Source: Hyparrhenia diplandra (Eukaryota; Streptophyta; Magnoliopsida; Poales; Poaceae). From it: a DNA stretch of 64,000 nucleotides. Shown here piece by piece: positions 11,456 to 22,140 of the stretch. Positions within the stretch are counted from its first letter, which is position 1, and the number at the start of each line of letters is the position of its first letter. A program made the position numbers and the translations under genes. The notes beneath the pieces were generated by a model. That model had not been told where the DNA came from. It saw only the letters and a list, made by a program, of their open reading frames with translations, and searched no databases. Where the stretch lies: positions 558,001 through 622,000 of the forward strand of contig JADLZK010007649.1 in the NCBI GenBank assembly GCA_015847255.1. The letters are read 5' to 3'.

Positions 11456-13436
11456 ATGGCAGAGAACATGGAGCGTCGTGAAGGTCCAGGTGCGGCCAAC
11501 GGTAGGCGTTCAGGTGTATGGCGCTACTTTACTCTTTCAAGAGATGGTGACGGCAATGATAGAGCCACCTGCAACCGCTGCCAGAAATCATTAGCCGCCG
11601 ATTCTAGGAAGAATGGGACGCACTCTATGAAGAGACACGCTGAAAAGTGCAATAATCCGGATCCGGCGCAACCTGGAGGAGCTAGTGATCATAATCCTGA
11701 ATCATTACTAGCTCCTCCTGCTAAGAGAAGCTGCAGGTTCAACCAGGAAGAAGAATTCGGCCCTAATGAGCTGCTTTCTATGATGATCGCCTTCCACAGC
11801 TACCCTTCCTCGATCGTGGAGGACAAGTGCTTCAGAAGCTTCGTGAGCGTCCTCAACCCTCAGTTCCAGATGCCCTCGCGTGCCGCCATCGAGGGCATGT
11901 GCCGCCTTCGCGCCAAGGACGCGATGGTCCAGCTGAAAGAGACCCTGGAAAGCAACCAAGGGAAGATCAGCCTGGCGACAGGGACATCACCGACCGTCCA
12001 GGGAAAAGCCCTGTACATGGCGTGGCAGTTCATCGACGACGAATGGACCCTTCAGAAGAGGATTGCTCAGGTGTTCCCGGTGGTGCCTTTCCCTCCGTAC
12101 CACCACGACACATTGCTGGGCTCTAAGGAGGTTTCCATCGAGCTAAACGAAGGGGTACTGGAGCAGCTTTCCTTGGCAACTACCACCCCCACGCTGAAGG
12201 AAGCAGTTTTGCACTGGATTCTTCCAGATTTTCAGCGTGGCATGGGGTGAGGAATTAGAGGAGCATCTAGAACAGAAGGATTTCCTCAATGATTTGTGCT
12301 CGGGAAACCAACACAGTCAGCCGTTGGACGTCCCCCAGGTGTTCTGCGTCACCTACTCAAGCGACGTACTAAACTCAGTTGCGGACTCCATTTTCAGCAA
12401 ACTGGAGGTCAGCTTTAAGGACAGCTGTTTCAAGGCCGTGAAGGCTTTGACTCTGAGTCAAGAGCAGCGTGAGAAGATGCTTTCAGACTTGGGCCTGCAA
12501 AATCTGGGAAGATATGACAAGAGATGGTTCTCCTACTACTGTGCGTTAGAAGTGCTTCACAGTGCAGGCTCAGGGGTGGAGGAGCAAGAATTCAACGCAA
12601 GCCGAATTGGAGAGCAACTCAGGCAATCGAGGCACAATTATGCTCAACTCATGGAGCTGCTCGGGCTGTCGAGGTTCAAACAAAACATCCTCACAGAACT
12701 ACTCCGCAAGATCTTGGGGATGATATATCACGCTCTCGTGACAATGTCCCTTCCCAGGTACCCAACCTGCAACATCTGCCTCCAAGAGCTGATGAAGCTG
12801 AAGGACGCCTTGCAATCTGAAGCCGAGGAGGCCTCCCAAATTCCTGCTATAGCAACTGCTTACGCAAAGTGCAGAGGCTTTAGCCCTGACCACGATGTTG
12901 TCGGCGCTCTCGTGGAGGCACAAGGTGTAGTGGACAAGTTTTTGAAGGAATCGTACCAGTATCTGTCCATCCCAGTTGTGTTGGACCCTCGCTTCAAAAT
13001 GGAATACATAAGGAGCATCTTCGAGGATGTTTTTGAGGAATCCGAAGCCGAAAAATGCATAGAAAAGGTCATGCAAACAATACAGTATCTCTTTGATGAG
13101 CATGGGCGGCGGATGCGCATGCGCCACAACATCAGCGGCGAGGGCACGAGCAGTAGTGCGGAAGCAAGAACAGGCGTGGATGTTGACGGCATCATCTTGG
13201 ATGAGAGCATCGTCGAGCTTGAGCATTACTTGCAAGACAGCCGTGTGGACTTTGGGGAAGGAGATGACGCCGGCGGCTTCGACGTCCTCCAGTGGTGGAA
13301 CAGTAACCAATACAGGTACCTGACGCTGGCTAGGATGGCGAGGGACGCTCTGGCCATGCCTGCGTCCGATTTTCTCACCCCGGAGGACGCCTCCGCTGTC
13401 AGGAGCATGGTCAGCTGGCCGTATGGTAACCAGTAA
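11456..13436 (+). pseudogene. BED-finger hAT-transposase-like gene (RICESLEEPER/DAYSLEEPER type), one frameshift
   Basis: The product begins MAENMERREG and has a BED zinc finger at about residues 20-65 (CNRC pair at 39/42, HSMKRH at 56-61). Next comes ISLATG...AWQFIDDEWTLQKRI, the hAT RNase-H-like start, then KRWFSYYCALEVL, VVLDPRFKMEY (DUF4413-like hAT region) and a dimerisation segment with FDVLQWWNSNQYRY and LARMARDALAMPAS. In active hAT enzymes the first motif carries a catalytic Asp (T-S-D-x-W-T); here the aligned place reads TGTSPT, so that Asp seems lost. The frame changes once between about 12225 and 12247: the first part closes at 12250, while the rest is open from 12237 to the TAA at 13434-13436. 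The usual A-S-E-S-A-F-S stretch of the C-terminus is absent. It could be a domesticated gene with a sequencing indel or a dead transposase. No hAT terminal repeats were found. Confidence 0.75.
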
Positions 13437-13715
13437 GGGTGTGTTTGGTTCCCTTCTCTGCCCAGCCTGGCCGGTTCCAACCACCCAGGATGCATTTGGC
13501 CAGGCCCAATGCATACAAGCATGCCTGTTTGGTTGGATGCATCTGTTGATCCTGGCTAGGCAGAGAAGTTGTTTGGTTGGCTGCATGAGTTGTTTCATTC
13601 AAATCACAGATGCAAGTAGGAGTGTTTGGTAGGCTGCATATAAATAGTTCCAGGTACCTCCTGCATGAGTTGGTAGCCTTACCACCCACTAGAGACTTTT
13701 ATACAACACATGCTA

Positions 13716-14030
13716 TTACAGAACCTTCGAAATTAGAAACCCTATTAGTAGGGCCATAACTACCACTATTACAACTACAAGAGAAATATGACAGAAGGTA
13801 GAGTGGCCATGTCCACCATTTTCGAGCACAGGAGGATCGACAAGTGGTAGGGCGAGCTGGTTCTCAGGTTGGTTCTCAGGCACATGACCATAGAAGGCTA
13901 TCAAAGCCTCATTTCTGGTGTTGTATTTTTTGTAGCAATTCCCCTTGACACCATGAACCTGGGCATGTGCTTCAGCCCAGTTGGAATAAACACCAGGCAT
14001 CTTGCCAACATGGACAACATACCAAGCCAT
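13716..14030 (-). CDS. Viroplasmin / RNase H1 N-terminal domain protein with C-terminal membrane anchor (third ORF of the Harbinger element)
   Basis: This intact 104-residue ORF begins MAWYVVHVGKMPGVYSNW and continues EAHAQVHGVKGNCYKKY. The pattern W-Y-V-V-x-V-G-x-x-P-G-V-Y-x-x-W plus Q-V-x-G-x-x-G-x-x-x-K is that of the small N-terminal domain of eukaryotic RNase H1, also called caulimovirus viroplasmin-type, which binds RNA/DNA hybrids or dsRNA in RNase H1. No RNase H catalytic domain follows. After a Pro-rich linker, residues about 81-104 (ISLVVVIVVVMALLIGFLIS) form one strong transmembrane segment at the very C-terminus, as in tail-anchored proteins. It sits inside the Harbinger element, on the same strand as ORF1 and the transposase, and is the only one of the three without a disruption. 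Known Harbinger elements need only ORF1 and transposase; the role of this ORF is unknown. Confidence 0.75.
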   Translation of the reverse strand: MAWYVVHVGKMPGVYSNWAEAHAQVHGVKGNCYKKYNTRNEALIAFYGHVPENQPENQLALPLVDPPVLENGGHGHSTFCHISLVVVIVVVMALLIGFLISKVL

Positions 14031-14057
14031 AGCTGTACAAAAAATACCATGTACAGA

Positions 14058-14322
14058 GAATAAACATCACAGGCACTGATCATGTGCTCAGTTTAAGATA
14101 AAAACATCACAGGCAATGGTCATGTTCTCAGATTTAGAGAATAAACATCACAGGCAATGATCATGTGCTCGATTAAAAAGAAAAACATCACAGGCAATGA
14201 TCATGTGCTCAGATTAAAAGAAAAACATCACAGGCAATGATCATGTGCTCATATTAAAAGAAAAACATCACAGGCAATGATCATGTGCTCAGATTATGAG
14301 AATAAACATCACAGGCAATAAA
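14058..14322. repeat. Tandem array, 40-bp unit, about seven copies
   Basis: The core AACATCACAGGCAATGATCA followed by TGTGCTCAGATT recurs every 40 bp, slightly varied. It lies directly upstream of the viroplasmin ORF on the minus strand. Related units occur upstream of ORF1 (20165-20545) and of the transposase (21995-22140). Confidence 0.85.
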
Positions 14323-16479
14323 GCAAGTGCTGAGAATGGCATTAAGGAATCATCGGCACAGCCAAGTGTCCAAATAGAGTTCACAACCATCACTACTACA
14401 CAACCGACTTTTTACTCTCGACCTCAAAACGCAGCGGTTACTCCCGGTTCGAAATTGAAGTGGGAGTAAAGGTATTTTTACTCCCGGTTTGAATCCCCGA
14501 CGGGAGTAAAAGGCCATGGACCAGTCGCCCTGCGCGGCCAGCACCATTATTCGGTTGGGGACTCTAACAGGGAGTAAAGGTAGACCTTTACTCCCGTTCT
14601 TTGCCCAAACCGGGAATAAAGCTTTACTCCCGTTATTCACCCAAACCGAATAAAGCTAGACATTTACTCCCAGTTCTTTACCCAAACCGGGAATAGATGT
14701 TTTTTTTGGCATTTTCCGTTCACACCCTTCAATCTTCAGTTTTGTACAAACCACCTCGATGATTTTAAATGTTCTCAATCCATCCTTAGCGTAATCAATG
14801 ATTACGTTTTCAACTATGGAAATCGTACTTGATTGGAAATCGTAGCTTCGAGCTACTTTTTTCGGACCCCTAGGTGGCTTCAAATCGGAAAGTCTTGAAT
14901 ATCACGTTTGTTTAACTCTTCCAGATCTGCACTCGTATATTGAACATTTTTTAGTTTTCCAGATTTTGAACCATCAAAATTTTGAATTTTCAAAAAAAAA
15001 TGAAAGAATTTTCAGTTTTTCGAACCCTAAATGTTTTTAAAATAAAAAGTCACGAATACTAAAAATTCATAACTCATCGAGATCTACAAAGTTTATTTAG
15101 GTCATTTTTGCGTTGTAGAAAGTGTTTGGAAAGTATAGTTGTAAATTGGTTTGGTACTATTTTTTTAATTTAATTGAAATCCCGCGACTTCATCTTTGAA
15201 TTGTACGTTGAACGGAATGCACCTACCGAAACGTTTTACGTAGAAATGATGTAAAAACAATTTTCTGTCGAAAAACAATGCAATTAATAATTTTAGTTGA
15301 AGGCAACATTTTTGCATTAATGAAATAGTGATTATTAATTACATTATGTTCATCAATTTATAGAAAAATATAAACAAATTTTAGGTTACATATTTTTCAT
15401 GTGTGAAATATAGCAAAAACAACTATAATTGCTTTTGAAAAAAATTTATGACTACTATGTGATTTACTGCAGAAATAACTAGACTTTACATATTTATGAA
15501 ATAGATTTTTGTAAATTAAAAGAAAGTCAGACATAGCAATGGCGGGGAAGTGAAAAGTGGTGGCGAAAATTTGATCTTTACTCCCGGCTCTAATTCCTAA
15601 CCGAGAGAAATACGATAGTTATTCCGGACCAAATTAGAAGGCGGGAGGAGAGGTGGAACTTTTACTCCCGGCTATTTTCTCCACACGGGAGGAAATATCT
15701 CTACTCCCGGTTCTTCTTCTACCAAATAAAATGCCGGCCGCTCTGCCGTCTTCTTCTAGATCCAGAAATTACGGGCGCCACTCCCTCGGTCCCTACCCGA
15801 CGCGTGCTACAGACCCCGGGCGGCCTCCCGACGCACTTCCTCGCCGGCGGCGCCGCCCGGCGCGCGCGCCCTCATAACGCCCGGCACCCGCGGCGCCCGG
15901 GCGCCCCGCGGCGCCGCCTTCCACGACACCGGCGGCCCGCGGCAGCGCGCCCCTCCCTCCTTTCTCCCGAGGCCACCCGGCAACTCTCCCGGCGGGCCTC
16001 GCGCCTGCAACTCTCCCCGGCCCAGCGAGCACCGGCCCTCCCTCTCCCGGCGGCACGCAGCTCTCCCCGACTCGCGGCGTCGCCCGGCCGACACCCTTCC
16101 GAGGCCGCGCCGGCACCCCCTCGACACACGACCATCTCCCCCACGCCGCGGCGCCGGGTGGTTGCACGAACCCTCCCGCGAGCCGGTCGCCGTACAACTT
16201 TGCCCTCGGGTGGCCGGCCGTACACCGTGCTTCTTCGGGTAAGTGTTTTGGAATGGCGGCAAGTATGGGAAGGAAGAACGTTATTGGGCCATGTTGTATA
16301 GTACCTAATATTGCCTGCATTAGTCTTCATATGGTAGCTTGGGAGATGATTAGAGGTTGTCTCCCATGCCGTCGACCATTTCGTTGGTGTTAGGAATAGT
16401 TGATCTCTTTGTGAAATGTTTTAGTCTTCCCCAAATTCATGTTGTTGGTGTTAGCATTCAAGAAATTAAGGGACAAATT

Positions 16480-18240
16480 CTTCAAGTCAATGTGCCCGAA
16501 GAAGGCGGCGGAGGCGGCGGCGAGGAGGTCAAGGCCTACTTCCTACCTCAAAGAATGTTAAGACAGAAAATAGAAGCTAGGAAAAGAAAGATAAGGAGTC
16601 AAAGAAGCCCTCGCCACTTTCGGACTTTGACCGCACTCTATTCAAGGAAATTGACCCAAAGAGAAGGAAGAAGAGTCAAAGTGTTCCACAACTTGGAGAT
16701 ACGTCCACGACCACTTTCCGGTGAAGTGTTCGATCAATACGGTTCGAACACGAGTACATTAAGTTTCCTTACGGTGCATCGGTTAATACCGCGGGTGAGC
16801 TTTTAGAGTACTATATTGCTAGTGGCATCGACATGGCGAGTGATCTTTGAATCTACACCCGGATGATGACAAATATAGAACCTTTCACTTGGGCGAGTCT
16901 ATGGGATCCCGAGAAATGTGCTACCACGGGTACTCAAATGTATGAGCTAAACAGGAAGTACCTAGACTTGTGTGAAAAAGGAGAAGACAAATTTGGTGTC
17001 GGACTAAGAAACCAATGGGGAACGAGGCGATGACGTGATGTGGGTTGATTTTTGTGAATTGCACCAACTATTCCACTTAGGACCTCCCTCGACAAAACCA
17101 TCCTCGGCATGTATTGTTTGTAAGTGATTCTTTCTTTGTTTACTAATACGTCAATATATCCCGATAATATATGTATGTGTCTAATCCCATACTCTTTCTC
17201 ACCATATATGTAGACATTGGATTAAACATTTACGAATCAAGGAGCGCATCGATATTGGATTCATTGATCCAGGTATATCGTGCACAAAAACCCGGGAACA
17301 ATACATGGTTTGAAAGTAGACATGAGAAAAAAATATAAAGATGTTCCTCAAGTTACACAGCGACAAGAGGGTAGTAATGTTCCCCTACGGATTCAAGTGA
17401 GTGTTCCTAACATTGACGATCATGTTCTTCTCAATAACCTTTATTTATAGCTAGCTCAACCGTTTTACACATGCGGTGGACCTTTGGATATTGTTTCATA
17501 TCGAGCAAAGAAGAAGTCATCTCACAATCTTTGACTCGTTGAGATGGGCCGAGATTGAATGCGAAGATATGATCCAAATAGTCGAGGGGTAATTGCGTAG
17601 AAACCTCGTCAATTATATATATACTCAAGAATTTCCTTCCCTACGCTTATGTGTTAATTAATAGTCTAAGTTTTTTTTGTTCTATTGTGCGGGGTTTGGG
17701 CGGGGAGATAAAAATGAACATAATATGACCAATAAACTACAGAATTGCAAGTACATGTATTCGGTATGTACTACTATATATATGGTTACATTAATTCAAG
17801 TCCATTTATTGCTTCATATATATGACGAATGACTCTTTTTTTATCTTAAAGTGGGGTCTACAACAACCACGAGGGGAGCAATCAATGTGGATTATATTGT
17901 TGCGAGTTTATCGGGATAAATTCCACAGTTACATAGAGCATGAGCGGGTACATATGTACATCAAAGTCATGTTGTTATTGACGTCGACATTCATATAACT
18001 AATTATATCTTATATATACTAATACTTTTTATTTTACTCGAATTGAAGGCGAAGGCCCTAATGGAGAAAAACACTACAAGACAAGCATCTTGAAGCCATG
18101 CAAGAGAGCATTGCGGATTTATCAATACCCGGATCCTAGAGCCTTCCGGGCGAGTTCTACAACGATCCCAATGACAAATGGCTGCCAAAGGATCCTTTGC
18201 CTTGCGTGTGTCGGGACATGTAATGACATCCTAATATGTA
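16480..18240 (+). pseudogene. Ulp1-like cysteine protease (C48) type gene carried by the CACTA element, decayed
   Basis: Pieces of one plus-strand gene can be read in shifting frames. Around 16580-16700 it reads KKDKESKKPSPLSDFDR; around 16830-17010 FTWASLWDPEKCATTGTQMY; around 17040-17120 WVDFCELHQLFHLG; around 17480-17585 LWILFHIEQRR then IFDSLRWAEIECED; around 18150-18220 GEFYNDPNDKWLPKDPLPC. Grass CACTA and MULE elements often carry Ulp1/C48 genes with this order: a variable Lys-rich N-part, then a protease domain in which the H-W motif precedes L-x-x-x-D-S. Here the catalytic His is not evident (the place reads VDLW) and stop codons and frame changes are frequent, so it is not functional. 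Assignment rests on motif resemblance. Confidence 0.55.
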
Positions 18241-18388
18241 TTAGATCGAGACATGCATGTATGAACACCTTAATATATGTGTGCTTGAACAATTATTGTG
18301 TCGGGACATGTAATGACATCCTAATATGTATTAGATCGAGACATGCATGCATGAACACCTTAATATATGTGTGCTTGAACAATTATTA
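18209..18388. repeat. Tandem duplication, two 90-bp copies
   Basis: TCGGGACATGTAATGACATC starts at 18211 and again at 18301. The two copies are almost identical, the clearest difference being catgtatg versus catgcatg. The duplication must be recent; it sits at the 3' end of the Ulp1-like pseudogene. Confidence 0.9.
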
Positions 18389-19089
18389 TCGTGTAATATA
18401 TGTGTACCTTAATTATATATATATGTAAAAGCATTAATATATATATATATTACTTTTATTGCCAACCGATTAGGAATTATGCATTATTACGTGTATATAT
18501 TAGTTGTAATCCCCAACCGATTATAAATTAAAATGAAATCGGGAATTAAAATCAAAAAAAAAAATCAACCCTTTACTCCCGGTTGATGGCACCAATCGGG
18601 AATAAAGGCCTATGGCGGCCACATGCATGGCGAGGCCCTTTACTCCCGATTGGTACCCCCCAACAGGGAGTAAAGGTCCTACCTTTACTCAGTTCATTTA
18701 CCTTTACTCCTAACCCGTATCTCGGGTTGTACAATAGGGAGTAAAGCCCCATATCTGAACCAGGGAGTAAAGGTCGGATTACGTAGTAGTGCATACTTCT
18801 CATCATTGGCAATGGACATAAGGTCGGATTGCCACCACAACACTAAAGCGAGTCCACCGGCTAGGTTGATCTAGGAATGCTTGCGGGGGCATCTAAGCCA
18901 CTAACTATATGTTAGTGTTAGTAAGTAAAGAATGCGACTCAAGCGCACAAAAAAGAGTAGGTCAACCCACTACACAACCACCGGCCCGTATCAAGTCACA
19001 AAATAAGCCACCCCTTTGCACACCGGGGAGGAGCCACCTCAAGCGCACAAAAGGATCAACCCAAAGCGTGAAGGCATCGGACATAGTAG

Positions 19090-20122
19090 TGCTTGGCCAA
19101 GTAGGTCCTCACCACGGCACTACGATGAGGGGTCGGACCCTTTGGACAAATGAGGTGCCCAATGCCTTGTTGTCAGCAGATGTCCATAAGCACACATCAG
19201 AGCCTCTTCAGTGAAGCCAGGCACAAACATGATAGCACCATACAACTCAGGGTGGCAGTCCTCCACTTTGGTGGACTTAATAGCGAAGCAACTTCTTTGG
19301 CTTGACTTGGACATTCGGTGAAGACAACCACATCCTCTTACGCGGCAAAGATAGACCTCTTCCTCTTGTTACCGGCCCAGCCGGTGTTGATGGTTGCATC
19401 TTGTGTGGCGAGTCTTGACAAAAAGTTGGGGACCTCGGTGGCTCGGTGTTCATGGAGCTCTCACCACGGTCGGATGGTGTGCCAAGTGGCTCACTAGAGC
19501 CCATAGCAAACTTCCCTGTTGCTTGACCCCAGCCAAAAATGACCATCATCTGCTTGTAGTGTTGAATGGGCTTGTTCAGCAGCTCAGCATCCTTTGGGTG
19601 GTCCTGCACAATCACAAGTTTAAGTTAGACACTAATAACAATGTTAGAACTGATGTCAACAGTGGGCATGTACAAACCTTAGTATGGCCAATGTAGTCTT
19701 TGCTCCTCTAACACAATCATGTGGTTGTCCTCATCCCATCGAGCCCCCCACCGAGGTCCCTCAACTTGGGCGGCTTCACCCACACCTCGCCTCCACTTCC
19801 TAAGGTGGTTGTACACCTGTTGGCCACTAACCTCATGGCCACAAAACTCCTGCAGGGCCTTTGCAACCTTGTTAAGGTGCACTTCTTTGAACCCCTTATC
19901 AGTCCTCACACCAGTGCCAATGAGCTTGCAAAACTCCCTCAGCACAAATGCAGACATGGGCTCAGTCCACCTCAGAGAAGTCCTCTGCTGAGCCAAAACA
20001 GCAGAAGCTGGTACAAAACCAGCCAAGTCCCCACCAGCAACATCAACCCCAGCCATCCCATTCTCAAAACCATCAGTCCCAGGAAACACATCCTCATCCC
20101 TAGGCATCTGCTGGTCAGCCAT
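19090..20122 (-). pseudogene. Harbinger ORF1, Myb/SANT-like DNA-binding protein, frameshifted
   Basis: Exon 1 (20122-19678) starts MADQQMPRDEDVFPG. It has a Myb/SANT-like domain (Myb_DNA-bind_3 type) at about residues 50-115: LRWTEPMSAFVLREFCKLI, then GFKEVHLNKVAKAL and VYNHLRKWR. An intron with AAG|GTTTGT and GTGCAG borders (19677-19604) leads to exon 2 from 19603 (DHPKDAELLNKPIQHYKQM). The typical C-terminal block is at about 19130-19280, CHPELYGAIMFVPGFTEEAL. An extra A near 19690 shifts the frame before the splice site, and further shifts separate the C-terminal block. In Pong/PIF elements ORF1 binds DNA and works with the transposase in the nucleus. This copy should not give a full protein. 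Confidence 0.85.
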
Positions 20123-20164
20123 TGCCTATTTACAGTGGTGGACTCAACTTAGACCAAATGAAAC

Positions 20165-20545
20165 AAATCATCACAGCACATTGACATTGCCTCAGTTATA
20201 AGTGTAGTATCAGGTAAAAATAATCATCACAGCACATGAACATTGCCTCAGTTATAGGTATAGTATCAGGTAAAAATAATCATCACAGCACATGAACATT
20301 GCCTCAGCTATAAGTATAGTATCAGGTAAAAATAATCATCACAGCACATGACCAAAGCCTCAGTTAAAATTAATCATCACAGGACCCAAAGCCTCAGTTA
20401 AAAGTAAACATCACAGCACATGACCAAAGCCTCAATTAAAAGTAATCATCATTGCTATTGCCATAGTCTCAGATCAAGTGTAGTATCAAATTAAAAAACA
20501 TCACAGCTAATGCCCATAGTCTCAGAATTAAAGAAGTACTCATCA
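20165..20545. repeat. Tandem array of CATCACAG..GCCTCAG units
   Basis: About nine copies of a 37-58-bp unit (AATCATCACAGCACATGAAC then ATTGCCTCAGTTA) lie between transposase and ORF1, directly upstream of ORF1 on the minus strand. The unit resembles the 40-bp unit at 14058-14322. Confidence 0.8.
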
Positions 20546-20595
20546 TTGCACATGTCCAGATTTAAACAACACAACAAATGTCTTACATCAAATAC

Positions 20596-21954
20596 TTAGA
20601 TTCTAGAAAGCCCTCTATTAGCCCACATGTGGTTTGCCCACTGGTCCCTCTGCAGTACCCAGGCAGCATTGTCATCCATATGTTCAGGATGGGGCTCACT
20701 ATTAGTGTCATTGGGAACCCAGGAGAATTCTTCAGGAATAACCTCATCAGCCCCAAAACTTAGGATCCAGTTATGTAGTATACAACAGGCAAGGACTAGC
20801 TTCACTTGTGTCTTAAAGGGATGGAATGGCTTATGTGTGTCAATGATACGAAAACGACACTTCGGACCCCAAATGCCCTTTCTACGGTGACTCTCAAAAC
20901 TGGAATGCCTCAAATTATACAATTCTTTTTGGGTTGGTTGGGTAGTTCCTAGCAGCATATTCCTTGAGATGGTACCTAGTGCCTCGGTAAGGAGGAAGAA
21001 ATCCAGGCCGACATGCATATCCAGCATCAACTAAGTAGAATTTCCCTAAAACAAATGTGGACTCCAATTAGGTTCATCATTTTCATAAGTTCATGTTGTT
21101 TAGTAGTGTTTGGTTCATTTAGTTACCTGGTGAGACCCTTAATCCATCGGATCTACGCAATGCATCGGCAAGGATTGTGGCATCATGTCTTTGATCCCTC
21201 CCAACCAGCCAAAACATAAGTAAATTTCAAGTCAAAGCTCACTGCAGCAAGCACATTTTGGGTGGGGGAGTTCTTTCTACCCCTAAATGCAGCTTGCATC
21301 TTGGCTGGCACCCTAGCATAAATGTGAGTCCCATCTATAGCCCCAATGCGGTCCTACATGTCATCCAATAATCCATTGTAAATTTGCAGCAAGCAATGGT
21401 TAATTGACATCCTAGCAACTAAATGACATGTTAATTACCTCAAAGTAGGGATACCACCTATGGTACATTTGCTAATCTTTGTTGGTGTCTCATTGCTTGG
21501 AGGCCTAATCGGGTCATTCCTAAGTTCACCAACAGCATACAACACATCTACGAAATGGCGGTGGACTGTTTCTATGGACCTTCTCAGTTTTTGCTTGACA
21601 ACTCTAAACCGTTGGTTGTGCCCAACAATATGTAGGAACATTGCAACTTGCTCTTCTACACAAGAATTTATGTTGTCTTCTAATAGTTTTTACGTCTCTA
21701 AGCAAGTTGCACAATGTAAAGAAAGGTTGCCTTCTCATGCGCAACATGCTTACACACTCCAAATCATTGTAGTTGTAAATTAAGTTTAGGTTCCTCCGCC
21801 TCTCCTCATCTCTAATGCTCATAGGACCATAACTGATCTCGGGCCTCTCATTGCGTAGCAATCTAAGCCCTAGCAAAAAGCCGGGGCATACATAGCGGTG
21901 ATAAGAGCACCGGCCACGAGCAATCGAGAAACCGTCTCTTCTCGCCAAGTCCAT
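20596..21954 (-). pseudogene. PIF/Harbinger DDE transposase, frameshifted
   Basis: N-terminal part from 21954 contains NDLECVSMLRMRRQPFF; the frame shifts near 21690, then runs MFLHIVGHNQRFRVVKQKL (DDE_Tnp_4 type). An intron (about 21446-21354, GAG|GTAATT to ATGTAG|) precedes DRIGAIDGTHIYARVPAKMQ, whose Asp at 21333-21335 is the first catalytic residue. The second Asp (HDATIL region) is at 21182-21184, after one extra A. The Glu of the VERAFG motif is at 20880-20882 but out of frame with KELYNLRHSS before it. The C-terminus FKTQVKLVLACCILHNWIL runs to the stop at 20596. All three catalytic codons survive at DNA level, but at least three indels break the protein. The enzyme would excise and insert the element at TWA sites. 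Confidence 0.9.
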
Positions 21955-21994
21955 CTAGACACATGTGAATAACAGAAATAAATTTCCTTTGGAC

Positions 21995-22140
21995 ATATGC
22001 TCAGATTCAGATTGTCATCATCATAGACTAGGGCAAAAGCTCATAGAAACTAATCATCACAGACTACGGCAATAGCTCAGAAAAATGGCATCTCATATAT
22101 AGAATTGCTCACTTTCAACAATGCCAACAGCTCAGAACAA
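21995..22140. repeat. Short repeat array upstream of the transposase
   Basis: Two to three copies of ATCATCACAGACTACGGCAA then TAGCTCAG-like units lie just upstream of the transposase start, resembling the arrays upstream of the other two ORFs of the element. Confidence 0.55.

Larger units (their letters stand above)
14391..18791 (+). mobile_element. CACTA transposon, 4.4 kb, TSD CAT, nested in the Harbinger element
   Basis: Left end CACTACTACACAACCGAC and right end TAATCCGACC (reverse strand, after CACTACTACG) form the terminal repeats, flanked by CAT at 14388-14390 and 18792-18794. Subterminal repeats of TTTACTCCCGGTT occur at both ends in both orientations. The interior holds a GC-rich segment (15.7-16.3 kb) and an Ulp1-like protease pseudogene; no CACTA transposase was recognised. 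Confidence 0.9.

Noticed and set aside
13716..14030. Integrated caulimovirus as source of the viroplasmin domain
   Set aside because: No other pararetroviral gene (movement, coat, RT) is nearby; the domain is also the N-terminal part of cellular RNase H1, and the ORF lies inside Harbinger ends.
14058..14322. CRISPR-like array
   Set aside because: The units are contiguous without unique spacers and the genome is eukaryotic; it is a simple tandem repeat.
15793..16330. Several ORFs of 150-175 codons on both strands
   Set aside because: All lie in one GC-rich stretch of the CACTA interior and exclude each other; no recognised domain.
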